Assembly (NCBI GenBank): GCA_013329565.1
Contig: DUJZ01000066.1
Coordinates: 1-6,001, forward strand
Origin: Methanomassiliicoccales archaeon
GTDB lineage: Archaea; Thermoplasmatota; Thermoplasmata; Methanomassiliicoccales; UBA472
Reading direction: 5' to 3'
DNA: 6,001 nt
The notes under the pieces are model-generated. The model was given only the letters and a program-made list of their open reading frames with translations, was not told the DNA's origin and searched no databases. The first letter of the stretch is position 1. The number at the start of each line of letters is the position of its first letter. The translations under genes were made by a program, and so were the position numbers. Shown one piece after another: positions 1-5,183 of this stretch.

Positions 1-113
1 TGGTCCTCGTACCACACGTCGTAATACTTGCCCAGGACCTCGTAGAGGTCCGGCTCCTCATAGCTTGTATCCGATCTTCCGGAGGAATCCTCTTCTTTTT
101 TGAACGTCCTCAT
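1..113 (-). CDS. N-terminal part of an unidentified protein, cut by the window edge; possible methyltransferase
   Basis: Reading leftward from an ATG at 113-111, an open frame runs off the window with 37 codons visible. The later part encodes the segments EEPDLYEVLGKYYD and VWYED. Nearly every codon there ends in G or C, as in the other genes of this window, while the two other frames on this strand give Arg/Thr/Ser-rich nonsense. I therefore take it as coding. The ATG at 113 has a GGGAG about 9 nt upstream, but it would make the gene overlap the DUF355 gene by 56 nt. The only other common in-frame start seen is a GTG at residue 33. A Tyr-Tyr-Asp-x-x-Tyr stretch near the N-terminus is common in class I SAM-dependent methyltransferases, but no SAM-binding motif lies inside the window, so that identity is a guess. 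It is probably co-transcribed with the DUF355 gene. Confidence 0.55.
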   Translation of the reverse strand, partial: MRTFKKEEDSSGRSDTSYEEPDLYEVLGKYYDVWYED

Positions 114-540
114 CCTGCTCAACTCCCACTGGCGTCTGTCCATCTATCACGCCGATTATCCCGCGCCCCAGGGCGCTCTCCGCCACCACCAGCTCCAATT
201 CGTTGGCGGTAGCGCAGAATATGGAGCACACCTCGGGCACCTGCTTGATCCTCTGCAAAACGTTCACGGGGTAAGCGTCCCGCATGACCACGAAAAAGGT
301 GTGCCCCGCCCCGACCTTCAGGGCGTTCCGCAGCGCGCACTCCTTCAGCTCCGGGTCGTTGCCCTCCACCCTCACCAACCTTTCGCCGGAGGCCTCGCAG
401 AAAGCCACGCCGAACCTGGCCTGCGGCACGGAGTTCACCATCGCCTCGTAGAGGTCCTCGGCGGTCTTGATGAAGTGCGACTGCCCGACGATCACGTTGG
501 CGTCGGCGGGCCTCTCCACCGGAACGTTGTACTGCCTCAT
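58..540 (-). CDS. Adenosine-specific kinase family protein (DUF355)
   Basis: This 160-residue protein matches the DUF355/COG1839 family across its whole length, which is the family's usual size. Signature stretches are VGQSHFIKTAEDLYEAM near residues 18-34, KVGAGHTF at 75-82, and ATANELELVVA followed by GRGIIGVIDG at 110-134. It ends FLRKIGYKL, as family members commonly do. Structural and biochemical work on a hyperthermophile homologue led to the name adenosine-specific kinase, but the physiological role is thinly supported. It has no signal peptide or membrane segment and should be cytosolic. The ATG at 540 has GGTAGGAG just upstream, unusually close to the start. A TATA-like element lies about 35 nt upstream, so a short leader is likely. 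It diverges from the endonuclease IV-like gene, and its 3' end is overlapped by the gene to the left. The family call is strong and the kinase function is inherited from the family name. Confidence 0.88.
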   Translation of the reverse strand: MRQYNVPVERPADANVIVGQSHFIKTAEDLYEAMVNSVPQARFGVAFCEASGERLVRVEGNDPELKECALRNALKVGAGHTFFVVMRDAYPVNVLQRIKQVPEVCSIFCATANELELVVAESALGRGIIGVIDGQTPVGVEQDEDVQKRRGFLRKIGYKL

Positions 541-567
541 GCTCCTACCAGTCTTACAATCCTCACC

Positions 568-580
568 CGGATATTTACAT
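568..580 (-). promoter_or_regulatory. Putative TATA-box promoter of the DUF355 gene
   Basis: Read leftward, this AT-rich island in GC-rich DNA gives ATGTAAATAT. It is centred about 35 nt from the ATG at 540. Archaeal spacing of about 27 nt to the transcription start would place that start near 548, leaving a leader of about 8 nt. The match to the TATA consensus is moderate. Confidence 0.4.
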
Positions 581-594
581 TGTGCCCCGCGGCA

Positions 595-606
595 ATTTAC
601 TTTATC
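595..606 (+). promoter_or_regulatory. Putative TATA-box promoter of the endonuclease IV-like gene
   Basis: The plus strand carries AATTTACTTTAT, centred about 26-27 nt upstream of the ATG at 627. In archaea this spacing would put the transcription start on the ATG itself, suggesting a leaderless mRNA. In keeping with that, no Shine-Dalgarno-like sequence is visible before 627. A second AT-rich element at 571-580 could also serve the plus strand. Confidence 0.45.
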
Positions 607-626
607 GTGGCATCCGATTCATACCC

Positions 627-1418
627 ATGATTCGCACCGGCCCGGCCGGATATCCGGAAGGTTCTCGCTCCCCGACGGACGCCGTGCGCAAGGTCAGGGC
701 GGCCGGTCTGAGCGCGCTCGAGATTCAGTTCGTCCGCAATGTTCTTTACGATCCGATCAAAGCGGGAGAGGCCCGGCTGGAGGCGAAGGAGGGCGGGGTG
801 CTGCTCAGCGTCCACGCGCCCTATTACATAAACCTGAACTCATCTTCGCCAGGGACCCGGGAGAAGAGCGAGGAATGGATTCTGAGGGCGATGCGCGGCG
901 CCGAGGCGTTCGGAGCGTGGATGGTCGTGGTGCACGCCGCCACCTACGGCTATGACGCCGAGAGGTGCACCGAAAAGGTCGTCGATTCGCTGAGAAAGGT
1001 CCGGGATAGGGCGGACTCCGAATCCCTGAACGCGGTCATCGGCCTGGAGACCATGGGCAAGAAGGCGGTCTGGGGCACCGTCCCGGAGATACTGGAAGTG
1101 ATGGAAGAGGTCCCCGGCGTCCGGCCGGTGGTGGACTTCGCGCACCTGCAAGCCCGGGGTCCGCCGCTCAACGCGGAACGATTACAGGTCCTGCTGAACG
1201 CGTTATCCAACGTACCTCGCCTGCACTGCCATCTCAGCGGCATCGAGTTCACCGCCGCCGGGGAGAGGAAACACCTTCGGCTGGGGGAAGGGTTGGACCA
1301 TCGGATGGTCCTCGACGCCCTACGGGATTCGGGAACGGAGGCCACCGTCATCTGCGAGTCGACTTCTCCGATGGAGGACGCCCAGATCATCCGACGATAC
1401 CTGGGCCAGGACATTTAA
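627..1418 (+). CDS. Endonuclease IV-like (Nfo/AP endonuclease family 2) TIM-barrel protein
   Basis: This 263-residue protein has the ordered metal-ligand motifs of the xylose-isomerase-like/endonuclease IV superfamily. They are SVHAPYYINL (His63), VVHAATYGY (His103), GLETMG (Glu141), VVDFAHLQAR (Asp170, His173), HCHLSGIEF (His202), KHLRLGEG (His216) and ICESTSP (Glu244). Enzymes of this type use a trinuclear zinc site to cut DNA at abasic sites during base-excision repair. E. coli Nfo is slightly longer, at 285 residues. Aligning the shared LGEG puts Arg214 where Nfo has its Asp229 zinc ligand, so one ligand looks changed. HLSGIEF followed by a GE-x-KHL stretch resembles methanogen proteins annotated as deoxyribonuclease IV. 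The frame is open upstream to an ATG at 582, but I prefer 627 because the TIM-barrel start begins there and the promoter spacing fits. A sugar-phosphate isomerase role is the main alternative. The gene diverges from the DUF355 gene. Confidence 0.8.
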   Translation: MIRTGPAGYPEGSRSPTDAVRKVRAAGLSALEIQFVRNVLYDPIKAGEARLEAKEGGVLLSVHAPYYINLNSSSPGTREKSEEWILRAMRGAEAFGAWMVVVHAATYGYDAERCTEKVVDSLRKVRDRADSESLNAVIGLETMGKKAVWGTVPEILEVMEEVPGVRPVVDFAHLQARGPPLNAERLQVLLNALSNVPRLHCHLSGIEFTAAGERKHLRLGEGLDHRMVLDALRDSGTEATVICESTSPMEDAQIIRRYLGQDI

Positions 1419-1421
1419 TAA
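1414..1421 (+). promoter_or_regulatory. Putative TATA-box promoter of the zinc-ribbon gene
   Basis: TTTAATAA overlaps the stop codon of the preceding gene and is followed by more AT-rich sequence up to 1436. A transcription start would fall near 1443-1446, giving a leader of about 25 nt that includes the ribosome-binding site. Read-through from the upstream gene is also possible, because the gap between the two genes is only 52 nt. Confidence 0.4.
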
Positions 1422-1460
1422 ACAACTTGAAATAATCACAGAGCGATCTTACGCCAGCAG

Positions 1461-1466
1461 GGTGGG
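1461..1466 (+). promoter_or_regulatory. Ribosome-binding site choosing the ATG at 1471
   Basis: GGTGGG ends 4 nt before the ATG at 1471, and its GGTG core matches the archaeal anti-Shine-Dalgarno. The frame is also open from a GTG at 1462, but that codon lies inside this site, so 1471 is the better start. Confidence 0.5.
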
Positions 1467-1470
1467 TCAT

Positions 1471-2454
1471 ATGCCAGGAGACCAGAGCGAGGCCAACGAG
1501 GAAGAGGTTTTCGAGTTCGACTGCCCCGAGTGCGGCAAGCATATCGTGGGCGAGGCGGACAAGTGCCCGGGCTGCGGCACGGAGTTCGTCATCGAGGAAG
1601 TGCCGATGGTGGATTGCCAGTCCTGCGGCGAGGCCTGCCCGCTGGAATCCGATGTATGTCCTTCGTGCGGCAAGAGCCTGGTGGACGAGGGCGAGGACGA
1701 GCTTCGTCAGGAGTTCCCCAGGCTGGTGGCCGAAGTGAAGCCGCTGCTGATGATCTCGAAGGACTACGGGGTGGAGGTCGGGGAAGGCCGCCGCCTCATA
1801 GACAAGGCCGTACAGGCAGGAAAGCAGAGGGACCTGGCCACCGCGGTGCAGATGGTCAAGGAGGCCCGCTCCTCCATCAAGGCCGCGCTGGACGAAAAGC
1901 TGGTCGCTGAAGAGAGCAACCTGGAGAAGCTGGTGGAGATAGTCTCCCGCTCCGGCGTCGACCCCAAGGAGGTCTCCGGATCCCTGTCGGCGTTGCGAAG
2001 TCTGCGCGAGGAGGGGGACGTGGAGGGCGCCCTGCGGGCAGCGGTCAAGGGCCGCAAGGCCGCGGAGCGCTCCTCGGGGAAATACCTGGAGGCGAACGAC
2101 ATGGTGGAATCGCTGTCCCGACTGATCGACGTGTGCGACCAGTTCTATCTGGACTCCCGGGAGGCCAAGCGCATGCTGAACGAGGCCCGGGACGCCGGGG
2201 ACCACGGCGACTGGGGGATGATGGGCATCCTGTCTCGCAAAGGCCGCGAGCAGCTGATGCGGGCGCTGCCGGAAGCGACCAAGAGCGAGATGCGGAAGGC
2301 GAAGAACCAGCTTCTGGACGCCAAGACCGAAGGCAAGGACGTGCGCACCCTGGTGAAGGTCCTCAAGGACGCGGGAGTGGCGATGAACCGCGAGCGCTAC
2401 GATCAGGCGTTGGAACGCCTCTCGGACTTCAAGGACGAGCTCAAGCGGCTTTAA
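1471..2454 (+). CDS. Double zinc-ribbon protein with a four-repeat helical region; function unknown
   Basis: The 327-residue product opens with a short acidic leader. Two four-cysteine zinc ribbons follow, each with CxxC knuckles: Cys18/21 with Cys32/35, and Cys49/52 with Cys63/66 (an extra Cys is at 56). From about residue 83 to the end it is charged and predicted helical. I see four degenerate units of about 55-60 residues: roughly 83-144, 149-206, 211-270 and 273-327. Each has a helix, then a Gly-Val/Asp turn, a Leu-rich helix ending near Ala-Gly or Glu-Gly, and a final helix with an A/L-x-x-A/K pattern. It has no signal peptide or membrane segment and is probably cytosolic. Zinc ribbons followed by long helical regions usually mean a scaffold or a nucleic-acid or protein adaptor, but I do not recognise a named family. 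Its stop codon overlaps that of the convergent DUF835 gene, so there is no room for a separate terminator between them. Confidence 0.8.
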   Translation: MPGDQSEANEEEVFEFDCPECGKHIVGEADKCPGCGTEFVIEEVPMVDCQSCGEACPLESDVCPSCGKSLVDEGEDELRQEFPRLVAEVKPLLMISKDYGVEVGEGRRLIDKAVQAGKQRDLATAVQMVKEARSSIKAALDEKLVAEESNLEKLVEIVSRSGVDPKEVSGSLSALRSLREEGDVEGALRAAVKGRKAAERSSGKYLEANDMVESLSRLIDVCDQFYLDSREAKRMLNEARDAGDHGDWGMMGILSRKGREQLMRALPEATKSEMRKAKNQLLDAKTEGKDVRTLVKVLKDAGVAMNRERYDQALERLSDFKDELKRL

Positions 2455-3458
2455 CGTTCCCGCACCAAGCGCATCTCCCTCTCCAGTATCGAGCGTTCCT
2501 GCGCGCTGAGGCTGGCCGGGTCTATTGACAACAGGAACAGGGCCTGCTTTTCGCTGATGCGGTCCACCAGCGACCGGATGAAGCGCAGCGCCCCTTCGAA
2601 CGAATTGCTGCTTATGAGGTACTGCAGGTCATCGATCAGTATGACCGCGTTCTCCTGCCGCTCCATGAACTCTTCCAGCACCACCACGATCTTCTCCAGG
2701 GATGGGGGGATGGTCCGTTCCGCCTCCGATTCGTGGTCCGTGAGCCAAATAAGCTCGGCCTCGATCTCGTTGTAGGACTTGCGCAGCAGTCGCGGGTTGG
2801 TACGAGATATCGCCAGTCCGGCGTACCCTTTGGCCAGGTAGCCGACGAAGATGCCGTGCGAGAAGTCCCGGGACCGCTCCTCCACCAGGTAGCTCTCTCC
2901 ATCGTCCAGCTCCAGCTCCACGTCCCGCAGGTCGCGCTTGCCGGCCATCTCCAGCGATTTTTCGCGGTGGTACTTCATGATGGCCTGCTTGAGCTCCAGG
3001 ATGCTGGCTCCTTCCCCCGATCCCTCGCCGGCGCTCTCCACCCGCAGGTTGTCGCGGTAGAAGTGCATGATGAACTCGGTGAGGTCGGGCGCCCGGTCCT
3101 GCCGATAGTCCTCGATGAGAGTTGCCAGAGCGTTGCGGTCGGCGACCCTCATCAGGGTTATCGACGTGTCGGGGAATATCGAATCGCCCAGGGTGAACTC
3201 CGCCGCTCGCTCCCCGCGGTACATCATCTCCACGCTGTTGTTGCCGGAGGGTTTGAAGCTGTAAAGAGCGACGGTCGGCGATCCCTGATCGAACACCAGC
3301 ACTCCGTTGGACGAATCTCCGTCCAGGGTCAGAACGGTGCGCAGATACCCGGTGAACTCTCCCTTCTTGATGGTGTCCAAAAGCTCACGGAGCGAGGCCT
3401 GCCCGCCCTTGCGCTCTTCCACTTTCTCCGCGGACGGCAGACGCATCTCAGAAATCAT
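2451..3458 (-). CDS. DUF835-domain protein with an N-terminal DUF4388/DUF2226-like region
   Basis: This is a 335-residue protein. From about residue 188 it matches the archaeal DUF835 domain: YLVEERSRDF, then GLAISRTNPRLLRKSY (214-229), IWLTDHES (237-244), ILIDDLQYLISSNSFE (273-288), and a final helix with SIDPASLSAQERSILERE. The DUF835 pattern of an SRT-NP motif and a buried I-L-I-D-D-L-Q-Y-L-I strand is clear. The fold resembles a P-loop-less RecA/KaiC-like core, and the domain often ends archaeal signalling proteins, but its activity is unknown. Residues 20-105 (SLRELLDTIKKGEFTGYLR, then GVLVFDQGSPTVALYSF) resemble the DUF4388/DUF2226 type of small sensor domain seen in archaeal and bacterial regulators. 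A Gly/Ser/Glu-rich linker spans about 141-150. The ATG at 3458 has an AGGGT 4 nt upstream, and a second ATG at 3446 is possible. A TATA element about 36 nt upstream fits a very short leader. It is probably a cytosolic regulatory or scaffold protein. Confidence 0.82.
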   Translation of the reverse strand: MISEMRLPSAEKVEERKGGQASLRELLDTIKKGEFTGYLRTVLTLDGDSSNGVLVFDQGSPTVALYSFKPSGNNSVEMMYRGERAAEFTLGDSIFPDTSITLMRVADRNALATLIEDYRQDRAPDLTEFIMHFYRDNLRVESAGEGSGEGASILELKQAIMKYHREKSLEMAGKRDLRDVELELDDGESYLVEERSRDFSHGIFVGYLAKGYAGLAISRTNPRLLRKSYNEIEAELIWLTDHESEAERTIPPSLEKIVVVLEEFMERQENAVILIDDLQYLISSNSFEGALRFIRSLVDRISEKQALFLLSIDPASLSAQERSILEREMRLVRER

Positions 3459-3486
3459 GTGACCCTGATGACGAAGGGGAATGCCA

Positions 3487-3500
3487 GATAATATATTTGT
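3487..3500 (-). promoter_or_regulatory. TATA-box promoter of the DUF835 gene
   Basis: Read leftward, the region gives ACAAATATATTATC, a strong AT-rich element with a TATATTA core centred near 3494. The expected transcription start is near 3467, about 9 nt before the ATG at 3458. It lies back-to-back with the tRNA promoter, with only about 20 nt between them. Confidence 0.6.
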
Positions 3501-3518
3501 CTGAATGGCCGAAACAAC

Positions 3519-3529
3519 AAATTTTAAAT
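3519..3529 (+). promoter_or_regulatory. TATA-box promoter of the tRNA-Thr gene
   Basis: AAATTTTAAAT is preceded by purine-rich GAAACAAC, which could act as the TFB recognition element (BRE). The TATA centre lies about 32 nt upstream of the first tRNA base, so transcription would start roughly 5-6 nt before the mature 5' end. Such a short leader is common for archaeal tRNA genes. Confidence 0.65.
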
Positions 3530-3556
3530 GGCCGTAGCGGTTGATGTCGGCCTAGC

Positions 3557-3653
3557 GCCACTGTAGCTCAGCGGTAGCCCCTTCACGGGGCCGCTATAGA
3601 GCGGCGGTTTCGTAAACCGCAGGCCGGGGGTTCAATACCCTCCAGTGGCTCCA
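3557..3653 (+). tRNA. tRNA-Thr (anticodon CGT) with a D-loop intron
   Basis: All arms can be drawn by hand. The acceptor stem GCCACTG (3557-3563) pairs perfectly with CAGTGGC (3643-3649). The discriminator is T at 3650, typical of archaeal tRNA-Thr, and CCA is encoded at 3651-3653. The D stem is GCTC (3566-3569) with GAGC (3599-3602). The anticodon stem GCGGT/ACCGC (3604-3608/3616-3620) holds the 7-nt loop TTCGTAA with anticodon CGT at 3611-3613, which reads ACG. The variable loop is 5 nt. The T stem is 3626-3630/3638-3642 with one G-T pair, and the loop is TTCAATA. The only abnormality is a D-loop of 29 nt, where about 7 is expected. Removing 22 nt restores an AGCGGTA loop and a standard 72-nt body. 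The gene has its own upstream TATA box and converges on thiC, ending one base before the thiC stop codon. Confidence 0.93.
3577..3598 (+). other. Noncanonical tRNA intron (about 22 nt) in the D-arm, within a bulge-helix-bulge fold
   Basis: The extra D-loop bases fold with the exon. The D stem (3566-3569 with 3599-3602) forms the outer helix. AGCGG (3570-3574) pairs with CCGCT (3591-3595) as the central helix. CCCC (3578-3581) pairs with GGGG (3587-3590) as the intron hairpin, with loop TTCAC. Three-base bulges, TAG at 3575-3577 and ATA at 3596-3598, lie on opposite strands on either side of the central helix, the arrangement cut by archaeal splicing endonuclease. TAG occurs at both edges (3575-3577 and 3597-3599), so a 22-nt intron could be drawn in four registers. 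I chose the one starting after the second base of the first bulge. Cleavage after 3597 instead would leave one more A in the D-loop. Confidence 0.78.
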
Positions 3654-3654
3654 T

Positions 3655-4923
3655 TCATTCTTCCAGGTACTTCTGCACGAGCTTGATGGCGCACACGTCC
3701 CCGCACATCGAGCACCCCTCGTCCTCGGCGGTATCTCCGCGCTTGCGGTATCTCCGCGCCTTCTCCGGATCGATCGCTTCCCGGTACATCGCTTCCCAGT
3801 CCAGCCTCTTGCGCGCCCGGGCCATGCGCTCGTCGCGTTCCGCCCCGCGGCCTAACGCGAGATCTGCGGCATGGGCCGCGATCTTGCTGGCGATGACCCC
3901 CTCCTTGACGTCCTCCACGTCCGGAAGGGACAGATGCTCGGCCGGCGTGACGTAGCAAAGGAAGTCCGCCCCGGCGAAGGCGGCGATCGCCCCACCGATG
4001 GCCCCGACGATGTGATCGTATCCGGGGGCGATGTCCGTGACGAGGGGACCGAGCACGTAGAACGGCGCGTTGTCGCAGACGCGCTTCTCCAGGAGGACGT
4101 TGGCCTGTATCTGTGACATGGGAACGTGACCGGGGCCTTCCACCATGCATTGCACGCCAGCTTCGCGGCAGCGCTGCACCAGTTCGCCGAGGATGATCAG
4201 TTCCTGGACCTGCGCTCTGTCGGTGGCGTCGGCCACGCATCCCGGGCGCAGTCCATCGCCAAGGCTGAGGGCGAACTCGTACTTCTGCGCCAGCTCCAGC
4301 AGGTAGTCGAAGTTCTCGTAGAGCGGGTTCTCCATCTTGTTGTGCAGGATCCAGGCGGTGAGGAACGATCCGCCGCGGGAGACGACGTCGGTGAGGCGGC
4401 CGGAGTTCCGGAGGCGCGAGACCGATTCCAAGGTGATGCCGCAATGGACGGTCATGAAGTCCACGCCGTCCTTGGCGTGACGCTCGATCCCGGAGAACAT
4501 ATCATCCTCGTCCATGTCCACCACCGCGCTGCGCCGGGCGGCGCGCAGGCCTTCCTGGTAGATCGGAACGGTTCCGACAGGCACCCGGACCTCCTTGAGT
4601 ATCGTCCGGCGAATGGCGTCCACGTCCCCGCCGGTGCTGAGGTCCATGATGGCGTCCGCGCCGTACTTGACGGCTACCCGGGCCTTCTCCAGCTCCGGCT
4701 CCAGGTCCGGGAGGTCCCTGGACGTGCCAACGTTGGCATTGATCTTTACGGTAAGGCCTTCCCCGATGGCGCACGGTTCCGGCGAATGAATTGGGTTGCA
4801 AGGGATGACCGCCCGGCCGGTGGCCAGCATCCTCCTGATCCACTCGGGGTCCGCCCCTTCGGCCTTGGCCGCCCTCCTGACCTCCTCCGAGGGACCGGCC
4901 CTCGCTTGGAACATTATGCTCAT
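3655..4923 (-). CDS. thiC: Phosphomethylpyrimidine synthase ThiC (thiamine biosynthesis), short archaeal form
   Basis: ThiC is a radical-SAM enzyme that rearranges aminoimidazole ribotide into HMP phosphate, the pyrimidine half of thiamine. This 422-residue copy lacks the extra N-terminal domain of bacterial forms of about 600 residues. Hallmarks are KINANVGTS (60-68), DLSTGGD (94-100), GTVPIYQ (117-123), TVHCGIT (158-164), SRGGSFL (182-188), [11 protein letters not shown] (219-229), EGPGHVP (262-268), [20 protein letters not shown] (285-304) and AEHLSLP (328-334). His266 and His330 fit the active-site metal ligands. The 4Fe-4S cysteines near the C-terminus are Cys404, Cys407 and Cys411, a CX2CX3C spacing. 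The frame extends upstream to a TTG at 4935, but the ATG at 4923 has GGTGG 5 nt upstream and starts like other short ThiC proteins. No TPP riboswitch is apparent upstream. It stands alone, diverging from gyrB and converging on the tRNA gene. Confidence 0.96.
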   Translation of the reverse strand: MSIMFQARAGPSEEVRRAAKAEGADPEWIRRMLATGRAVIPCNPIHSPEPCAIGEGLTVKINANVGTSRDLPDLEPELEKARVAVKYGADAIMDLSTGGDVDAIRRTILKEVRVPVGTVPIYQEGLRAARRSAVVDMDEDDMFSGIERHAKDGVDFMTVHCGITLESVSRLRNSGRLTDVVSRGGSFLTAWILHNKMENPLYENFDYLLELAQKYEFALSLGDGLRPGCVADATDRAQVQELIILGELVQRCREAGVQCMVEGPGHVPMSQIQANVLLEKRVCDNAPFYVLGPLVTDIAPGYDHIVGAIGGAIAAFAGADFLCYVTPAEHLSLPDVEDVKEGVIASKIAAHAADLALGRGAERDERMARARKRLDWEAMYREAIDPEKARRYRKRGDTAEDEGCSMCGDVCAIKLVQKYLEE

Positions 4924-4943
4924 CGCCGCCACCAACCCGTTTT

Positions 4944-4953
4944 CCTGATTTAT
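4944..4953 (-). promoter_or_regulatory. AT-rich element, possible proximal TATA box of thiC
   Basis: Read leftward, this gives GCAATAAATC, centred about 27 nt before the thiC ATG at 4923, which would make the mRNA leaderless. The GGTGG before the ATG argues instead for a longer leader started from the element near 5053. The two cannot be separated by eye. Confidence 0.3.
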
Positions 4954-4986
4954 TGCTTACCTCTCGAGCCTGGTCGGATATGAAGG

Positions 4987-5004
4987 TTTCCCTGCCCCGG
5001 GAAA
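4987..5004. repeat. Small inverted repeat in the thiC-gyrB intergenic region
   Basis: TTTCCC (4987-4992) and GGGAAA (4999-5004) form a 6-bp stem around a 6-nt loop. If thiC is transcribed from the distal promoter, this hairpin lies in its leader. No function can be assigned. Confidence 0.35.
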
Positions 5005-5047
5005 GGTGGCGAAACGCTAGGAAAATAGGTCGAAAAATACCCCTGTT

Positions 5048-5060
5048 TGCTTATATAGCC
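5048..5060. promoter_or_regulatory. TATA-like element between divergent thiC and gyrB
   Basis: GCTTATATAGCC contains a nearly symmetric TATATA core. The plus-strand reading TTATATA is closer to the archaeal consensus and would start gyrB transcription near 5080, leaving a leader of about 100 nt. The opposite reading, TATATAA, could start thiC near 5027 with a leader of similar length. A second element, the palindrome GTATTAATAC at 5077-5086, could also act as a gyrB TATA box with a start near 5108. Confidence 0.45.
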
Positions 5061-5120
5061 AGATGGTAAACCCAGGGTATTAATACTTTGATGCCATACG
5101 CTTACTCAGCGGATGGGATG

Positions 5121-5144
5121 CGGTCGAACTCATGGTCTCGACCG
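5121..5144 (+). repeat. Perfect 7-bp inverted repeat upstream of gyrB
   Basis: CGGTCGA (5121-5127) and TCGACCG (5138-5144) are exact inverse complements separated by 10 nt. They lie 40-63 nt before the gyrB ATG and downstream of both candidate TATA boxes. The repeat could form an RNA hairpin in the gyrB leader or be a dimeric operator. If gyrB started at an upstream ATG it would be coding. Confidence 0.45.
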
Positions 5145-5183
5145 AACGGTATCGCATTCATCGATTCACAGAGGGTATCCAAT

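Noticed and set aside
100..630. Plus-strand open frame of about 176 codons opposite the DUF355 gene
   Set aside because: It is antisense to a well-matched family member and crosses the divergent promoter region.
1387..2205. Minus-strand open frame of about 272 codons opposite the zinc-ribbon gene
   Set aside because: The plus strand encodes two intact zinc ribbons and repeat helices with a ribosome-binding site; the complement has neither.
2733..3491. Plus-strand open frame of about 252 codons opposite the DUF835 gene
   Set aside because: It runs through the DUF835 coding region and its promoter, with shadow-type composition (Val/Gln/His-rich) and no domain.
3557..3653. Reading the tRNA as a pseudogene because of its 29-nt D-loop
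   Set aside because: All four stems pair almost perfectly, the loops have standard sizes, CCA and a promoter are present, and the extra bases form a coherent BHB. An intron explains everything.
4126..4983. Long plus-strand open frame of about 285 codons opposite thiC
   Set aside because: It is antisense to unmistakable ThiC, His/Gly/Val-rich without any recognisable domain, and arises from GC-rich codon use on the other strand.
4924..5060. TPP riboswitch upstream of thiC
   Set aside because: Reading the thiC leader strand, I find neither the CTGAGA-type core nor the ACCTGATCTGG/GCGTAGGGA-type stretch of the THI element.
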